DNA of 64,000 bases. It comes from Lentisphaerae bacterium ADurb.Bin082. Lineage in GTDB: Bacteria; Verrucomicrobiota; Lentisphaeria; Oligosphaerales; Oligosphaeraceae. How positions within the stretch are numbered: position 1 is the stretch's first letter; each line of letters opens with the position of its first letter. A program made the translations under genes and the position numbers. Positions 44,597-53,795 of the stretch are shown here, piece by piece. The DNA is taken from assembly GCA_002070945.1 (NCBI GenBank), contig MWEG01000023.1, forward strand, positions 124,001 to 188,000, written 5' to 3'. The notes under the pieces were generated by a model. The model made no database searches and was not told the origin of the DNA. It saw only the letters and a program-made list of their open reading frames with translations.

Positions 44597-46216
44597 TCAA
44601 TACTGCACAACAATAGTGTCGCCAGCAACAAGCGAGTCAACGCAGGCGTAGTGGCTTTGTCCGACTAATTCGTCGTGCCAGGCAGTAGGCTGTCCATTGC
44701 GCGACACGGCGCTGGCGCTAGCGCCGGCAGGCAGATACAGGCGCAACTTGGCGTTGTGATGGTCGGAGAACAATTTTACGCTCAGGCTGCGGGCTTGGTA
44801 ATCTGCGGCAAAGTCGTACTCGACGGCCTTACCGCTGCAAGCATATTCCAGCCTGACGCTGGCGCACGGCTCGTGGGCAGCGGCAAAGCGCGGCGACAGC
44901 GTGACGTCGGCGAAGAGCTTGTCGTTGTCGACGACGCCAGCAAGGCCAGCGCATTGGGCATGCATGAGTTCGGCGCCGCACCAGCAGCGGGGACCACCGC
45001 CGATGTCCTGGCCTTCCCAGTCGTAGAGGAAGGCAACCTTGCCGTCGCGGCTGATTTTGCGCGCCATGCGCTTGAGAATGTCCACGCCGTAGGATTCCTC
45101 GCCGGTTTCGAAGGCGCCGAGGGCGAGCTGTCCAGCGACGAATGGCGCGATGGCGCCATTGACATACTGGCCGGCCTTGCGGCTGTGAAACATCGGGTAA
45201 GGCGGCTCAAGATTACGGAAGTCGTCGTATTCGCCTTGGTATTTGTCACGCATGGCGCGATAGGCGGCGATGACGCGCTTTTTTTCGGCGAAACTGAGGA
45301 TATTGCGGTTAAGGGCGTAGGCGTTGGAAAGACTCATTTGTCGCTCTTCGTCAACGCCGTAGTCAACAGGATCAAGGGCAAGGAAATGGCGGAAGAAATC
45401 GCCATTCCAAAGCAAAGTCATGATGCGTTCGCGGAGTGCAGCGGCCAATTCCTCATGGCGCTGCGCAGCGGCGTCATCGCCGAGATAGCGGTGGAGCTTG
45501 GCCATGATGAGCCTGGCGTTGTAGAGGCCAGTGTTGTCGCCGTGGAAGATACCCATGGGATCATCGGGGTGTATGGCGCGGTCATAGCTGGAGCGCATAT
45601 TGTCCAGAAAATCCCAGGTATCAAGAGTGCGTGGGCGTTTGACGAGCTGGTAGTGACTGTCCCAGCGGAGCGGGTCGCTGCATACATAGTCGAGGCCTTT
45701 TTCGAGTTTGGGCATGGCTTGGGCGAGCCACTGGTCATCGCCGGTAGCCTGCCAGATCATATAGACTCCTTCGACCATCAGGTATTCGATGTCGGCTTCA
45801 AGCTCCAAGCGGCAAAGACCAAAGTCCATGCCCTCTTCATAATAGCAACATTCAGGCGAGGACATCTGCGTGATCACGCCATTTCTGACCCAAGGCCGGC
45901 CAGAGTGCATGTCGCTCACCGGAGCGATGATTTCGTAGAAAAAGCCCTTGTCATGCTGCTTTTCCAGCAGGAGGTCAGGGAAACTGCGGAGATCCTTCTC
46001 AGTGTAGCGGAACCCCTTCATGGTCAGGACGTAATCGCGTATCCAGTTCAAATTGACGCGAATGAGCCGGTCGCCATAAATAAACACACGGTTGTTGAAT
46101 TTCATCGCCCCTTCGCAGAAGCCGAAGAGGAGCGACAGCACCTCGCCGTGGTAAGAAGTGGTGGCGTTGGGGATGTTCCCAGTGGCAATGTAGCTGCCTG
46201 GCAAACGATTAGTCAT
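44597..46216 (-). CDS. Six-hairpin glycosidase-like protein (GH15/GH63/GH78 clan type)
   Basis: 539 residues with an (alpha/alpha)6 pattern: NLNWIRDYVLTMKGFRYTEKD, EADIEYLMVEGVYMIWQATGDDQWL, YDRAIHPDDPMGIFHGDNTGLYNARLI, then AGQYVNGAIAPFVAGQLALGAFETGEE. A short C-terminal beta domain follows (430-539). GGAGCC lies 7 nt before the ATG. No signal peptide is visible, so it probably acts in the cytoplasm on oligosaccharides. The exact GH family and the catalytic acids cannot be fixed by eye. A very long opposite-strand frame (about 528 codons) is a GC-rich shadow. Confidence 0.75.
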   Translation of the reverse strand: MTNRLPGSYIATGNIPNATTSYHGEVLSLLFGFCEGAMKFNNRVFIYGDRLIRVNLNWIRDYVLTMKGFRYTEKDLRSFPDLLLEKQHDKGFFYEIIAPVSDMHSGRPWVRNGVITQMSSPECCYYEEGMDFGLCRLELEADIEYLMVEGVYMIWQATGDDQWLAQAMPKLEKGLDYVCSDPLRWDSHYQLVKRPRTLDTWDFLDNMRSSYDRAIHPDDPMGIFHGDNTGLYNARLIMAKLHRYLGDDAAAQRHEELAAALRERIMTLLWNGDFFRHFLALDPVDYGVDEERQMSLSNAYALNRNILSFAEKKRVIAAYRAMRDKYQGEYDDFRNLEPPYPMFHSRKAGQYVNGAIAPFVAGQLALGAFETGEESYGVDILKRMARKISRDGKVAFLYDWEGQDIGGGPRCWCGAELMHAQCAGLAGVVDNDKLFADVTLSPRFAAAHEPCASVRLEYACSGKAVEYDFAADYQARSLSVKLFSDHHNAKLRLYLPAGASASAVSRNGQPTAWHDELVGQSHYACVDSLVAGDTIVVQY

Positions 46217-46359
46217 GACGGCTCCATTAAATTCCAGTACTCAAGCACAGTGGGTAAGTAGACGATGAGCTGGCAAAGTTTGCCCACCAACATCCCCGGC
46301 GGCCCTTCGCGAAGTATACGGTGCATCTCGCCTGCTCTCATTAGCGACAAAAAAATCGC

Positions 46360-46438
46360 GGCCGGAGTCTCGGTTGCAAGGCTTTGGCCTTGTGCGCCGA
46401 GCTGCTCCGGCCGAAGAACCTGGGGTCTGTCCCCAGGT
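46360..46438. repeat. Nested palindromes: compound hairpin and CTGGGG/CCCCAG hairpin
   Basis: The outer arms GGCCGGAGTCTCGG (46360-46373) and CCGAG/CTCCGGCC (46397-46412) enclose CAAGGC-TTTG-GCCTTG (46377-46392). A second hairpin, ACCTGGGG (46418-46425) with CCCCAGGT (46431-46438) around TCTGT, follows at once. It lies between two co-oriented minus-strand genes and may also end the TRL-like transcript. The GGGGACAGACCCC-type core is reminiscent of REP/RAYT-associated palindromes. Confidence 0.75.
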
Positions 46439-46461
46439 CAGTCACGCTGTGTCAGCCTGCT

Positions 46462-46773
46462 TCAGTCGCCATAGACGACGCATTCATACTTGCCGATGAC
46501 GCCAAGGATGTTGCGCGCCTTCCAATCGACGTGATGAATTTTCGTGATGTTGCCATTTTTGCAGGCTTGCTCGATCGAGGCGTCGCCGATGGCGACCAGG
46601 CCCAGGATGGACTCGCATTGCGACCGGCCGACCTTGCTGTAGCTCGCCTGGCTGGTGACGCCCGCCGGCAGGCTGACTTCCGTGAAGATGGTGCCCACCG
46701 GATACGGTGTCGCACACCCACTCAACAGACCGATAATTGCCGCACATCCAAGAGCCAAGAATGTCTTGCGCAT
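46462..46773 (-). CDS. TRL-like family lipoprotein
   Basis: 103 residues from ATG 46773, chosen because AGGAGG lies at ideal distance. The longer frame adds unrelated residues. Lipobox LLSGC follows a short hydrophobic signal. The body has VGRSQCESILGLVAIGDASIEQACKNGNI, then IHHVDWKARNILGVIGKYECVVYG, the complete TRL family pattern. TRL proteins are small envelope lipoproteins of unknown role, first noticed near tRNA loci. It is 60 bp downstream of ddl on the same strand. Confidence 0.92.
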   Translation of the reverse strand: MRKTFLALGCAAIIGLLSGCATPYPVGTIFTEVSLPAGVTSQASYSKVGRSQCESILGLVAIGDASIEQACKNGNITKIHHVDWKARNILGVIGKYECVVYGD

Positions 46774-46832
46774 GATTGCTTCCTCCTTTGTCGATATGTG
46801 TTGCCAACTCACCAAGGCGGCCGACGAGCAGC

Positions 46833-47939
46833 TCATCGGCTCGACGGTCGGCCTTGACGTATCAATTTACACGTCCCTTCGTGTTTATCAATGCATAATT
46901 GCAGCAATCGGCGGACTAAATCAGGATATGAAACCCCGGACAGCCCGTGCAGGCGCGGATACATGCTGATGCTGGTGAAGCCAGGAATCGTGTTGACTTC
47001 GTTCAGCACCCAGGCGCCGTCAGGCCGCAAGAAAAAGTCCACCCTGGCCATGCCTGCGCAATCAAGAGCCTCGTAGACCCGTTTGGCCAGCGCCTGCACT
47101 TCCGCGACCTGCGCTGGCGTCAAGTCAGCTGGCGCACGCAATTCTGCGCCGTCTGCCATCGTGTATTTGGCTTCATACGAATAGAAGCCGACCTTAGGGA
47201 TGACTTCGCCAGGCACAGCGCAAAAAAGCTCGTGGTTGCCGAGTACGGCGCATTCAATCTCGCGGCCGACGACGTACTCCTCCACCAGGACTTTTTCGTC
47301 ATATTGGAAGGCTTCGGCTAGGGCGCTCTCCAAGGCTTCGGCCGACATCGCCTTGGATGCTCCGACCGAAGACCCGCCGCCGGCTGGCTTGACGAACACA
47401 GGCAGGCCAAGCTGCGCCGCGATCTCGTCACACCCCGGCTGACTCGCGCCTGCCCGCAGGCAAAGACCGCGCGCCGTCCTGATTCCAGCTTCATGCAACA
47501 GCCGCTTAGTGATCGCCTTGTCCATGCAAATAGCGGAGCTGGCAATGCCGCAGCCGACGCAAGGGCAATTCAGCATCTGCGCCAGCCCCTGGAACGCCCC
47601 GTCCTCGCCATTGGCGCCATGCAAAACCGGAAACAAAACCTCGAAAAACTGCCGTTGGCCAGGGTTCTCGAGTTCAACCAGCGCCGCCCCGGCTGGCAGC
47701 CGCACTGGAAAAACCGGAACGCCGCCAGGCGCCAGCGCAATGCGGTCAGCATCACTGCCGTTGACGTGGAAAACACCGTCTGGATACCAATGCCATCCTC
47801 CCTGCTGATCAATCCCCACAACAAGGACATCATACTCGTCACGCGGAATCGCAGCCGCGACATTGATGGCCGACAACAACGACACCTGGTGCTCAGTCGA
47901 TTGACCGCCGCAGACCAGACAAATCGCCTTCTTTTTCAT
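46833..47939 (-). CDS. ddl: D-alanine-D-alanine ligase
   Basis: 368 residues. It joins two D-Ala with ATP for peptidoglycan. The N-terminal VCGGQSTEHQVSLLSA matches the Ddl start. LHGANGEDGAFQGLAQMLNCPCVGCG and the ATP-grasp elements LPVFVKPAGGGSSVGASKA, VLVEEYVVGREIECAV and FLRPDGAWVLNEVNTIPGFTSISMYPRL follow. All catalytic motifs are kept. Its presence shows that the organism makes peptidoglycan. Confidence 0.96.
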   Translation of the reverse strand: MKKKAICLVCGGQSTEHQVSLLSAINVAAAIPRDEYDVLVVGIDQQGGWHWYPDGVFHVNGSDADRIALAPGGVPVFPVRLPAGAALVELENPGQRQFFEVLFPVLHGANGEDGAFQGLAQMLNCPCVGCGIASSAICMDKAITKRLLHEAGIRTARGLCLRAGASQPGCDEIAAQLGLPVFVKPAGGGSSVGASKAMSAEALESALAEAFQYDEKVLVEEYVVGREIECAVLGNHELFCAVPGEVIPKVGFYSYEAKYTMADGAELRAPADLTPAQVAEVQALAKRVYEALDCAGMARVDFFLRPDGAWVLNEVNTIPGFTSISMYPRLHGLSGVSYPDLVRRLLQLCIDKHEGTCKLIRQGRPSSR

Positions 47940-48115
47940 GAAATGCTCGACTCCCGCGCCAAATGGAACTACGCAACAGCAATAAAAAATCGTTTCATAT
48001 CACCCGAACTGAACCAGCCATGAAACGCCGCAGGCACTACCCCAGAATGACGCCTGGCTTCTCGGCGCATCCTGGGAAAACAGCTCTCCTGGCAAAGCAA
48101 CATGGGCAGCTACGA

Positions 48116-48889
48116 CTACCGAAATTTTTCCGGTTCCCGGCGCATGGCAGCAGCAAGGTCAGCCAAGGCTTCGTTCATGCCTTCTTGCATGCCTTCCGGA
48201 TAACCGATAAAAAGATTGTCTCTGTTGTAGTATCCGCCGAAGACCTTGCTGCTGTACTTGCTGAACGGATACCGCCAGACCACCTGGCCGGCATTGCTGA
48301 GTACCAATTCTATATCAAGGCTGTTGCCAGCCACGCCTTTGGGCAAGGCCATCACATACCAAGGCACAATGGCCAGGAAGGATATCCCATAAGTAATTTT
48401 AGACAAGGTCATTTTCGTGCCTAAGAGGCGGCAATCCAGCACTAGGCTGCCTGCAGGAATCTCAGCAGGGGCTGGTTCGACGCGGCTGAAAAGCCGTGAC
48501 TGCGTCGTGCTATAGTAAACTGCCTCTGTCAACGTGTCGCATACCGGCACAAATCCTCTGCGCTTCGGCTCGTCTTCCCTTGGAAACGAAAACTGGGGCT
48601 GAAAGGCGCGCCGCCATTTTTGTTCCGGATGCTCAATCGACCCCGTGCTGAACGGGACCAAGGGAATCATAGCAAGATTGGACCTTTTCAGTGAATTGTA
48701 CTCAGGAGGGCGTTCGTCGCTAAACGGAACGACATACACGGGACGGTTCACAAGAACATCCGGCTCGGAATACAAATTTCCGGCGTTGATAGGATAGACG
48801 AATCCCTTGTTCATGCATCCGCTCACTACCCCAACCAACAGCACCACCACACCAAGGCACAAACTTCTCGGCAGCATACGGGCAAACAT
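48116..48889 (-). CDS. Outer-membrane-type lipoprotein of unknown function
   Basis: 257 residues from ATG 48889; GGAG lies 9 nt upstream, so this start is better than the longer frame from 48907. The signal peptide ends in lipobox VVSGC. The mature part contains VYVVPFSDERPPEYN, a beta-rich middle with SLVLDCRLLGTKM, a hydrophobic stretch (about 185-205, ISFLAIVPWYVMALP) and GMQEGMNEALADLA. This is like several PVC lipoproteins that resemble YajG/LpoB-type periplasmic folds, but no family can be named. It sits 176 bp upstream of ddl. Confidence 0.75.
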   Translation of the reverse strand: MFARMLPRSLCLGVVVLLVGVVSGCMNKGFVYPINAGNLYSEPDVLVNRPVYVVPFSDERPPEYNSLKRSNLAMIPLVPFSTGSIEHPEQKWRRAFQPQFSFPREDEPKRRGFVPVCDTLTEAVYYSTTQSRLFSRVEPAPAEIPAGSLVLDCRLLGTKMTLSKITYGISFLAIVPWYVMALPKGVAGNSLDIELVLSNAGQVVWRYPFSKYSSKVFGGYYNRDNLFIGYPEGMQEGMNEALADLAAAMRREPEKFR

Positions 48890-49265
48890 TTTTTCCACTC
48901 CTTCCATCTGATTCTGTCATAACCATATAACGGGCCGCTGGCAAGAAAAACGCCAAAACTCCAGCCCTCTATTCATTCATCCGCACAATCGCCACCCCCG
49001 GGTGTCCAAGCTGAACAAGACCTAAAGAAGATCAGCGCCAGGCCAAAAAACGAAACGCAGCATTTTATAGATATTACTTTATGGCGCCCTGGTGCCTTTG
49101 CAAATCCCTATCTGTCATCTTAAAGTTTGACTTCCCATTGCCTTTGCATTAAATTTTATCTTTTTTAACCAAACATCACGTTTTCAGAACACCGCCAGCC
49201 TAGGGAACGCCCGTCTTGGCGGCTATCGGTCGCACAACGCCGGCCGGAGACGGCGAGGCACAACC
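48890..49265. promoter_or_regulatory. Intergenic region with candidate promoter of the lipid/polyene operon
   Basis: Separates the minus-strand lipoprotein gene from the plus-strand biosynthetic operon. TTGACT (49127-49132) followed after about 17 nt by TAAATT (about 49150) is a plausible but weak promoter. No gene or other structure is seen. Confidence 0.35.
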
Positions 49266-50000
49266 TTGAATACCACCCAAAAAACGGCACTTATCATCGG
49301 CGGCAGCCGCGGCATCGGCCGGGCGACGGCCCTGCGATTGGCGCGCGACGGCTATGCCATCATCGCCACTTGCCGACAGGAATCCGCAGCCAGCGCTGAG
49401 CTGGCTGACGGCGTCGCGGCCTGCGGCGTCCCTTTCACCCTGCTCACCTTCGACGTCGGCGACCGCGACGAGGCCCGCCGCCAGCTCGAAGGCGCGTTCG
49501 GCGAAGGCGGAGCACCGGATGTGGCCGTCTTCAACGCTGGCCAGGCTGACGACAACTTATTCGCATTCATGACGCCGGCGCAATGGTCTGACGTCCTGCG
49601 AACCAACTTAGATGGCTTCTACAACACTATCCAGCCCCTTGTCTTCGGCATGCTGGCGCGGAAAAGCGGCCGCATCATCGCGATCAGCTCTGCCTCTGGC
49701 CAGACCGGCCAGGCCGGCCAAGTCAACTATTCCGCTGCCAAGGCCGGCCTGATTGGCGCAGTCAAGGCCCTGGCCCGCGAAGTCGGGCGCAAAGGCGTCT
49801 TAGTCAACGCCATCGCGCCTGGTCTGATTGAAACCGACATGACCAAGGAACTCCCCAAAGAGCGCATCCTGCCACTGATACCGCTGGCGCGGGCTGGAGT
49901 CGCCAATGAAGTCGCCGGCGTAGTCAGCTTCCTCTGCGGTCCGGACAGCACCTATATTCATGGTCAAGTCATCGCAGTCAACGGCGGACTGGTGATGTGA
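49266..50000 (+). CDS. 3-oxoacyl-ACP reductase-like SDR (ApeQ/FabG-like)
   Basis: 244 residues from a TTG start; the first ATG would cut the Rossmann motif. It has NADPH-binding GGSRGIGRA, the NAG motif (FNAGQADD), the catalytic Ser in AISSASG, YSAAK (Tyr and Lys) and the C-terminal VNGGLVM. It should reduce beta-ketoacyl-ACP to the hydroxy form during chain extension. As the first gene of an operon with KS, ACP and dehydratases, it is most like the ketoreductase of aryl polyene clusters, although primary FabG function cannot be excluded. Confidence 0.9.
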   Translation: MNTTQKTALIIGGSRGIGRATALRLARDGYAIIATCRQESAASAELADGVAACGVPFTLLTFDVGDRDEARRQLEGAFGEGGAPDVAVFNAGQADDNLFAFMTPAQWSDVLRTNLDGFYNTIQPLVFGMLARKSGRIIAISSASGQTGQAGQVNYSAAKAGLIGAVKALAREVGRKGVLVNAIAPGLIETDMTKELPKERILPLIPLARAGVANEVAGVVSFLCGPDSTYIHGQVIAVNGGLVM

Positions 50001-50003
50001 CCC

Positions 50004-51482
50004 ATGACAAACAAGGCTTCCAAACCGCATTCCCTGGTTGTCGGCAGCGGCGCCGGCGGCATGACTATGGCCGTGCTGCTGGCCTTGGCTGGCCGCCGGG
50101 TGACGCTGTTGGAGGCGACGCCGCGCGTCGGCGGCCTCCTGCGCCGCTTCCAGCGCCAAGGCGTGCCGTTTGACACGGGCTTCCATTTCACCGGCGGCTT
50201 TGACAATGCCTTCCCCCAAATGCTCGCCATGCTCGGAATCGCCGACCTGGTCCAGGAAGAACCCTTCCAAAGCACGCTGTGCCTGGCGCCCACTGGCAGC
50301 CGCTATGATTGGCCGCGCGGAGTCCGAGCCATCGCCGAATACTTGTCCCAACGCTTCCCAGCTGACCGGGACAAAATCTTCGCCTACTACCAAGCCGAAC
50401 AGGATGCCTTTGCCAACACCCCCATGTTCGACGTGCGCTGCGATGCCGAACAACTCAACAGCAGCCCGTCCGAATACGACTTCCTGACTTTAGACGAATT
50501 CCTGGATCGACTGGGTATCGCTGGCGAACTGCGCACCGCGCTCACCGCCAATGCCACCTGCCATGGCACTCCACCCGGCGAATGCTCGGTCAACCACCAC
50601 TTCCGGATCAGCCATGGCCTGGACAGCCGCATCGCCAGAGTTCGACGCAGCGGCCGCGCCCTCCTCACCGGCTTCCTGCGCGAAGCCAAACGGCACGGCG
50701 TCACCATCCGCACCGGCGTCGTCCCGCGCCGCGGCCTTGACCTGGTCAACCGAAACTGCCACCAAATCGAATGCACTGACGGAAGCACCATCGTTTTCGA
50801 CGATGCCTACTTCGCCATTCACCCCAAGGCCATCCTGAAACTGCTTCCCCCGAAAGCCGTCAAAGCGTATTACCGCGAACAAATCGCCGGGCTGCCGGAA
50901 ACTTGCGGCTTCTTCACCCTGTATGGCGTCCTCGACGCCAGCCTCGACGTGGAACCGCGGCTGACCTCCTGCCTCAATTCGCTTGACTTGAACCGCATCC
51001 TGCGCGGCCAAGAAGAGGCTGCCGCCACCGGCATCGTCACAGCGACCGAACAGACCGCTGCTGGCCGCCGCGTCCAGACCATCACGGCCTTTGCCAGCAC
51101 CGGCCTTGACGCCGCCAAGACCTGGCAGCAAGGACGTGACGCAGCGTACCAGGCTGACAAGGCCGCCGCCGAAAAAAGACTCCTGGCCACCATCTACCAG
51201 GCGCACCCGGAATACGAGGGCAAGCTGACCGTCCTGGCCACGTCCTCACCGCTCACGCATCGCGACTTCATCCCGCCGCTCTCCAGCGCGTATGGCGTGA
51301 GGCAATGCGCGGGCGGGCCGCGCCTGTTTGGACGCCTTCCTGTCCGCAACTGGCACGCCATTGGCCAGAGCGCCTTGGTGCCCGGCGTTTTAGGCGTTAT
51401 GTTAGTCTCTTTTCTACTTTTCCGACAGGTCATTGGCGAGGAAACATATCAACGCCTGCTGTCTTCACGCCTGGGAGCATAG
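50004..51482 (+). CDS. CrtI/retinol-saturase-like FAD-dependent oxidoreductase
   Basis: 492 residues. The FAD-binding VVGSGAGGMTMAVLLALAGRRVTLLEA is followed by GGLLRRF and FDTGFHFTGG. This is the phytoene desaturase/all-trans-retinol saturase pattern. The C-terminal part has QSALVPGVLGVMLVSFLLF, including a membrane-associating helix. Such enzymes desaturate, isomerise or saturate polyenes. It does not belong to the standard aryl polyene set, but CrtI-like proteins recur in candidate ladderane clusters of anammox bacteria. The 3-bp gap after the ketoreductase gene and the ketosynthase start 2 bp after its stop show one operon. Confidence 0.87.
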   Translation: MTNKASKPHSLVVGSGAGGMTMAVLLALAGRRVTLLEATPRVGGLLRRFQRQGVPFDTGFHFTGGFDNAFPQMLAMLGIADLVQEEPFQSTLCLAPTGSRYDWPRGVRAIAEYLSQRFPADRDKIFAYYQAEQDAFANTPMFDVRCDAEQLNSSPSEYDFLTLDEFLDRLGIAGELRTALTANATCHGTPPGECSVNHHFRISHGLDSRIARVRRSGRALLTGFLREAKRHGVTIRTGVVPRRGLDLVNRNCHQIECTDGSTIVFDDAYFAIHPKAILKLLPPKAVKAYYREQIAGLPETCGFFTLYGVLDASLDVEPRLTSCLNSLDLNRILRGQEEAAATGIVTATEQTAAGRRVQTITAFASTGLDAAKTWQQGRDAAYQADKAAAEKRLLATIYQAHPEYEGKLTVLATSSPLTHRDFIPPLSSAYGVRQCAGGPRLFGRLPVRNWHAIGQSALVPGVLGVMLVSFLLFRQVIGEETYQRLLSSRLGA

Positions 51483-51484
51483 TC

Positions 51485-52717
51485 ATGCCAAAAACGCGCG
51501 TCGTCATCACAGGAGCCGGGGTAATCAGCTCGTTGGCCCACAACCGCCAGGATCTCCTGGCCGCCCTGCTGAACCGCGCCTGCGGCGTCCGCGCCATGCC
51601 GGAATGGGCTGACACCCTGCCGCCGGACACTGTCGCCGCCCCGGTCACCCTTGATCAGGACGCGGTCATGAAAATCGACCGACGCTTTCGCCGTTCCATG
51701 GGACCAGCAGCGCTGTTTGCCACCCTGGCGGCTGCCCAGGCGGTGGCAGAAAGCGGTTTGAGCGAAGACATCCTCGGCTCTGGCCGCGCCGGTTGCGCCG
51801 TCAGCTCGACCATGGGCAGCGCATCCAGCATCATGGAATCCTGCTCGCTCCTGCTCCAAGGCCGCCAGGACTACATCTCCGCCCAGCAATTTTTCAAGAG
51901 TGCGGCTCACACCGCCGCCTTCAATGTCGCCAATGCCATGGGCCTGCGCGGCGTCCAGCTTTCGCCGTGTTCGGCCTGCGCCTCGTCGCTGCAAGCCATT
52001 GGCGTCGCCTATGAACAGATTCTGCTCGGCCGCCAGGACGTCATGCTGGCCGGCGGCAGCGACGAGGTGACCCCGTCCGTGACCCTGACCTTCCAACAGC
52101 TGTTCGCCCAGGCCGAAAACAAGGAAAACCGACCGCCTGACCAGATTTCGCGGCCGTTTGACGTCGCCCGCACTGGGCTGGTCTGCGGCGAAGGCGCCGG
52201 CATCGTCGTGCTGGAGTCGCTGGAACACGCCGTCAGCCGCGGCGCCCGCATCCTCGCCGAAGTGACTGGCTACGCCACCATGAGCAGCGGCGAACACATC
52301 AGCCAGTCTGACCAACGCGCCATTGGCCGCTGCATGACCGCCGCCTTGGCCGACGCTGACCTGCGGCCGGAAGACGTCGACCTGGTCAGCGCCCATGCGA
52401 CGGGCACCCGCCAAGGCGACGCCGAAGAAGCAGCGGCGTTGCGAGACTTGTTCGGCGCCAACACGCCCGTGTCCAGCCTGAAGGGCCATCTCGGCCATAC
52501 CCTCGCAGCCTCTGGCGCCATTGAATTAGTGGCCGTCCTCGAAATGCTCGCCCAAAACATCATCGTCGGGACGAAGAATCTGACTGCGGCAGGGCCGGAC
52601 TGCGCTGGCCTCGACCATGTCCAGGCCAACCGACCCGCCAGCATCGGCACCTTTGTCAAGAACAGCTTTGCCTTTGGCGGCGTCAGCGCCGTTCTAGTCG
52701 GGAAAGCCTTCGCCTGA
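51485..52717 (+). CDS. Beta-ketoacyl-ACP synthase (FabF/ApeO-like)
   Basis: 410 residues from ATG 51485; an upstream in-frame start would overlap the FAD enzyme. The catalytic Cys is about residue 165 in SACASS, and the two His are in SAHATGTRQGD and LKGHLGHTLAASG. The C-terminal FGGVSAVLV is typical. It condenses malonyl-ACP with the growing chain. The tail is complete, so this is probably the active elongating KS, with the two later KS-like proteins modifying specificity. Confidence 0.93.
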   Translation: MPKTRVVITGAGVISSLAHNRQDLLAALLNRACGVRAMPEWADTLPPDTVAAPVTLDQDAVMKIDRRFRRSMGPAALFATLAAAQAVAESGLSEDILGSGRAGCAVSSTMGSASSIMESCSLLLQGRQDYISAQQFFKSAAHTAAFNVANAMGLRGVQLSPCSACASSLQAIGVAYEQILLGRQDVMLAGGSDEVTPSVTLTFQQLFAQAENKENRPPDQISRPFDVARTGLVCGEGAGIVVLESLEHAVSRGARILAEVTGYATMSSGEHISQSDQRAIGRCMTAALADADLRPEDVDLVSAHATGTRQGDAEEAAALRDLFGANTPVSSLKGHLGHTLAASGAIELVAVLEMLAQNIIVGTKNLTAAGPDCAGLDHVQANRPASIGTFVKNSFAFGGVSAVLVGKAFA

Positions 52718-52766
52718 CTGCCCTTCCCTCGATTTTCTTCCCATATCGGCAATTAAGGAAAAAATC

Positions 52767-53048
52767 ATGCAGCCTGAAGACATCATCGCCGCAGTCAACG
52801 CGGTCTTTGTCGAACAATTTGAAATTGATCCGGCCGACTTATTGCCGGAGAAGGAGATTTTCCGCGATCTTGGGTTAGACAGCCTGGACATCGTCGACAT
52901 GATGGTCGGTTTGCAGCGCACCTTTGGCATCTCCTTGCGCCAGAACGAGGAATTGCGCCAGATCGTCACTCTCGGCGACCTCCATGCCTTCTTCCTCAAG
53001 CTGGTTGAGGAAAATCCCGACCTGGCCGCCAAGTTGCAGAAGAAATAA
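52767..53048 (+). CDS. Acyl carrier protein
   Basis: 93 residues with GLDSLDIVDMM; Ser39 is the phosphopantetheine site. The helix pattern and acidity fit ACP. It carries the acyl intermediates between the KS, KR, DH, radical SAM and desaturase proteins encoded around it. TTAAGGAAAA precedes the ATG. This is a cluster-specific ACP, separate from any primary AcpP. Confidence 0.94.
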   Translation: MQPEDIIAAVNAVFVEQFEIDPADLLPEKEIFRDLGLDSLDIVDMMVGLQRTFGISLRQNEELRQIVTLGDLHAFFLKLVEENPDLAAKLQKK

Positions 53049-53069
53049 CCCCGGCCCAGAAAACTCCTG

Positions 53070-53795
53070 ATGCTGTCGCTTTATCTCTACATGTCCATGA
53101 CGTTCTGGACCTTCGCCTACCTGCTGGTCTGCGCGCTCCCTGCCGCTGTCTGCCTCTTGCTGCCAGTGCGCTGGTCGAGAACTGCGTTCCGGCACCTGAT
53201 CCTCTGGTACGGCAACATCATCGTCAGGATTGCCGTCTGGCCCTGGGTCCGGGTCATCTATGACTCGACGGCGCCGTCTGACGAGGATGACGAGGGCGTC
53301 TACGTATTCAACCACCGTTCCGCTTCCGACCCTTTTCTCATCGCGATGCTCGGTTTGCCCATGCTTCAGCTCGTCAACGGCTGGCCTATGCGCCTTCCCT
53401 TGTTTGGTTTTTTTGCGCGTCGTTGCGGCTATATTGACACCACCAAGAACAACTATGAGGAGTCTCGCGCCAAAATCGCCGCTGCCTTGGGTGCGCATGT
53501 GCCGATCGCGTCATTTCCCGAGGGGACGCGTTCCGGCAGCCGCAACCTCAATCAATTTCGCAGCGGCATCTTCAAGATCGCGATGGAATTGCACGCTCCC
53601 ATCCACCCCTGCTGCATTGTGGGCAATGAATACATCCCGGATCGGCGTTTCCGCTTCCAGGCTGGTCGCATCCATGTGCGCCGGATGCCTGTCATCGCTG
53701 CCGATGAAGCCGCCTCCTTTGGCAATGCCTACCTCCTCAAGCAGCACGTCAAAACGCTGATTCAGGCGGAAATCACCAAATTGGAAGAACCATGA
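53070..53795 (+). CDS. PlsC-type 1-acylglycerol-3-phosphate acyltransferase-like protein
   Basis: 241 residues with two N-terminal hydrophobic segments (about 1-50). The HX4D motif is FNHRSASDPFL, and SFPEGTRSGSRNLNQFRSGIF is motif III of the PlsC family. PHPCCIVG-like sequence (IHPCCIVGNEYIP) follows. It probably transfers the finished acyl chain to a lipid or other acceptor at the membrane, as acyltransferases do in aryl polyene clusters. It overlaps the next gene by 4 nt (ATGA). Confidence 0.9.
   Translation: MLSLYLYMSMTFWTFAYLLVCALPAAVCLLLPVRWSRTAFRHLILWYGNIIVRIAVWPWVRVIYDSTAPSDEDDEGVYVFNHRSASDPFLIAMLGLPMLQLVNGWPMRLPLFGFFARRCGYIDTTKNNYEESRAKIAAALGAHVPIASFPEGTRSGSRNLNQFRSGIFKIAMELHAPIHPCCIVGNEYIPDRRFRFQAGRIHVRRMPVIAADEAASFGNAYLLKQHVKTLIQAEITKLEEP

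Noticed and set aside
44675-46261. Long open frame (about 528 codons) on the plus strand
   Set aside because: Antisense to the six-hairpin glycosidase, which has a ribosome site and coherent protein features.
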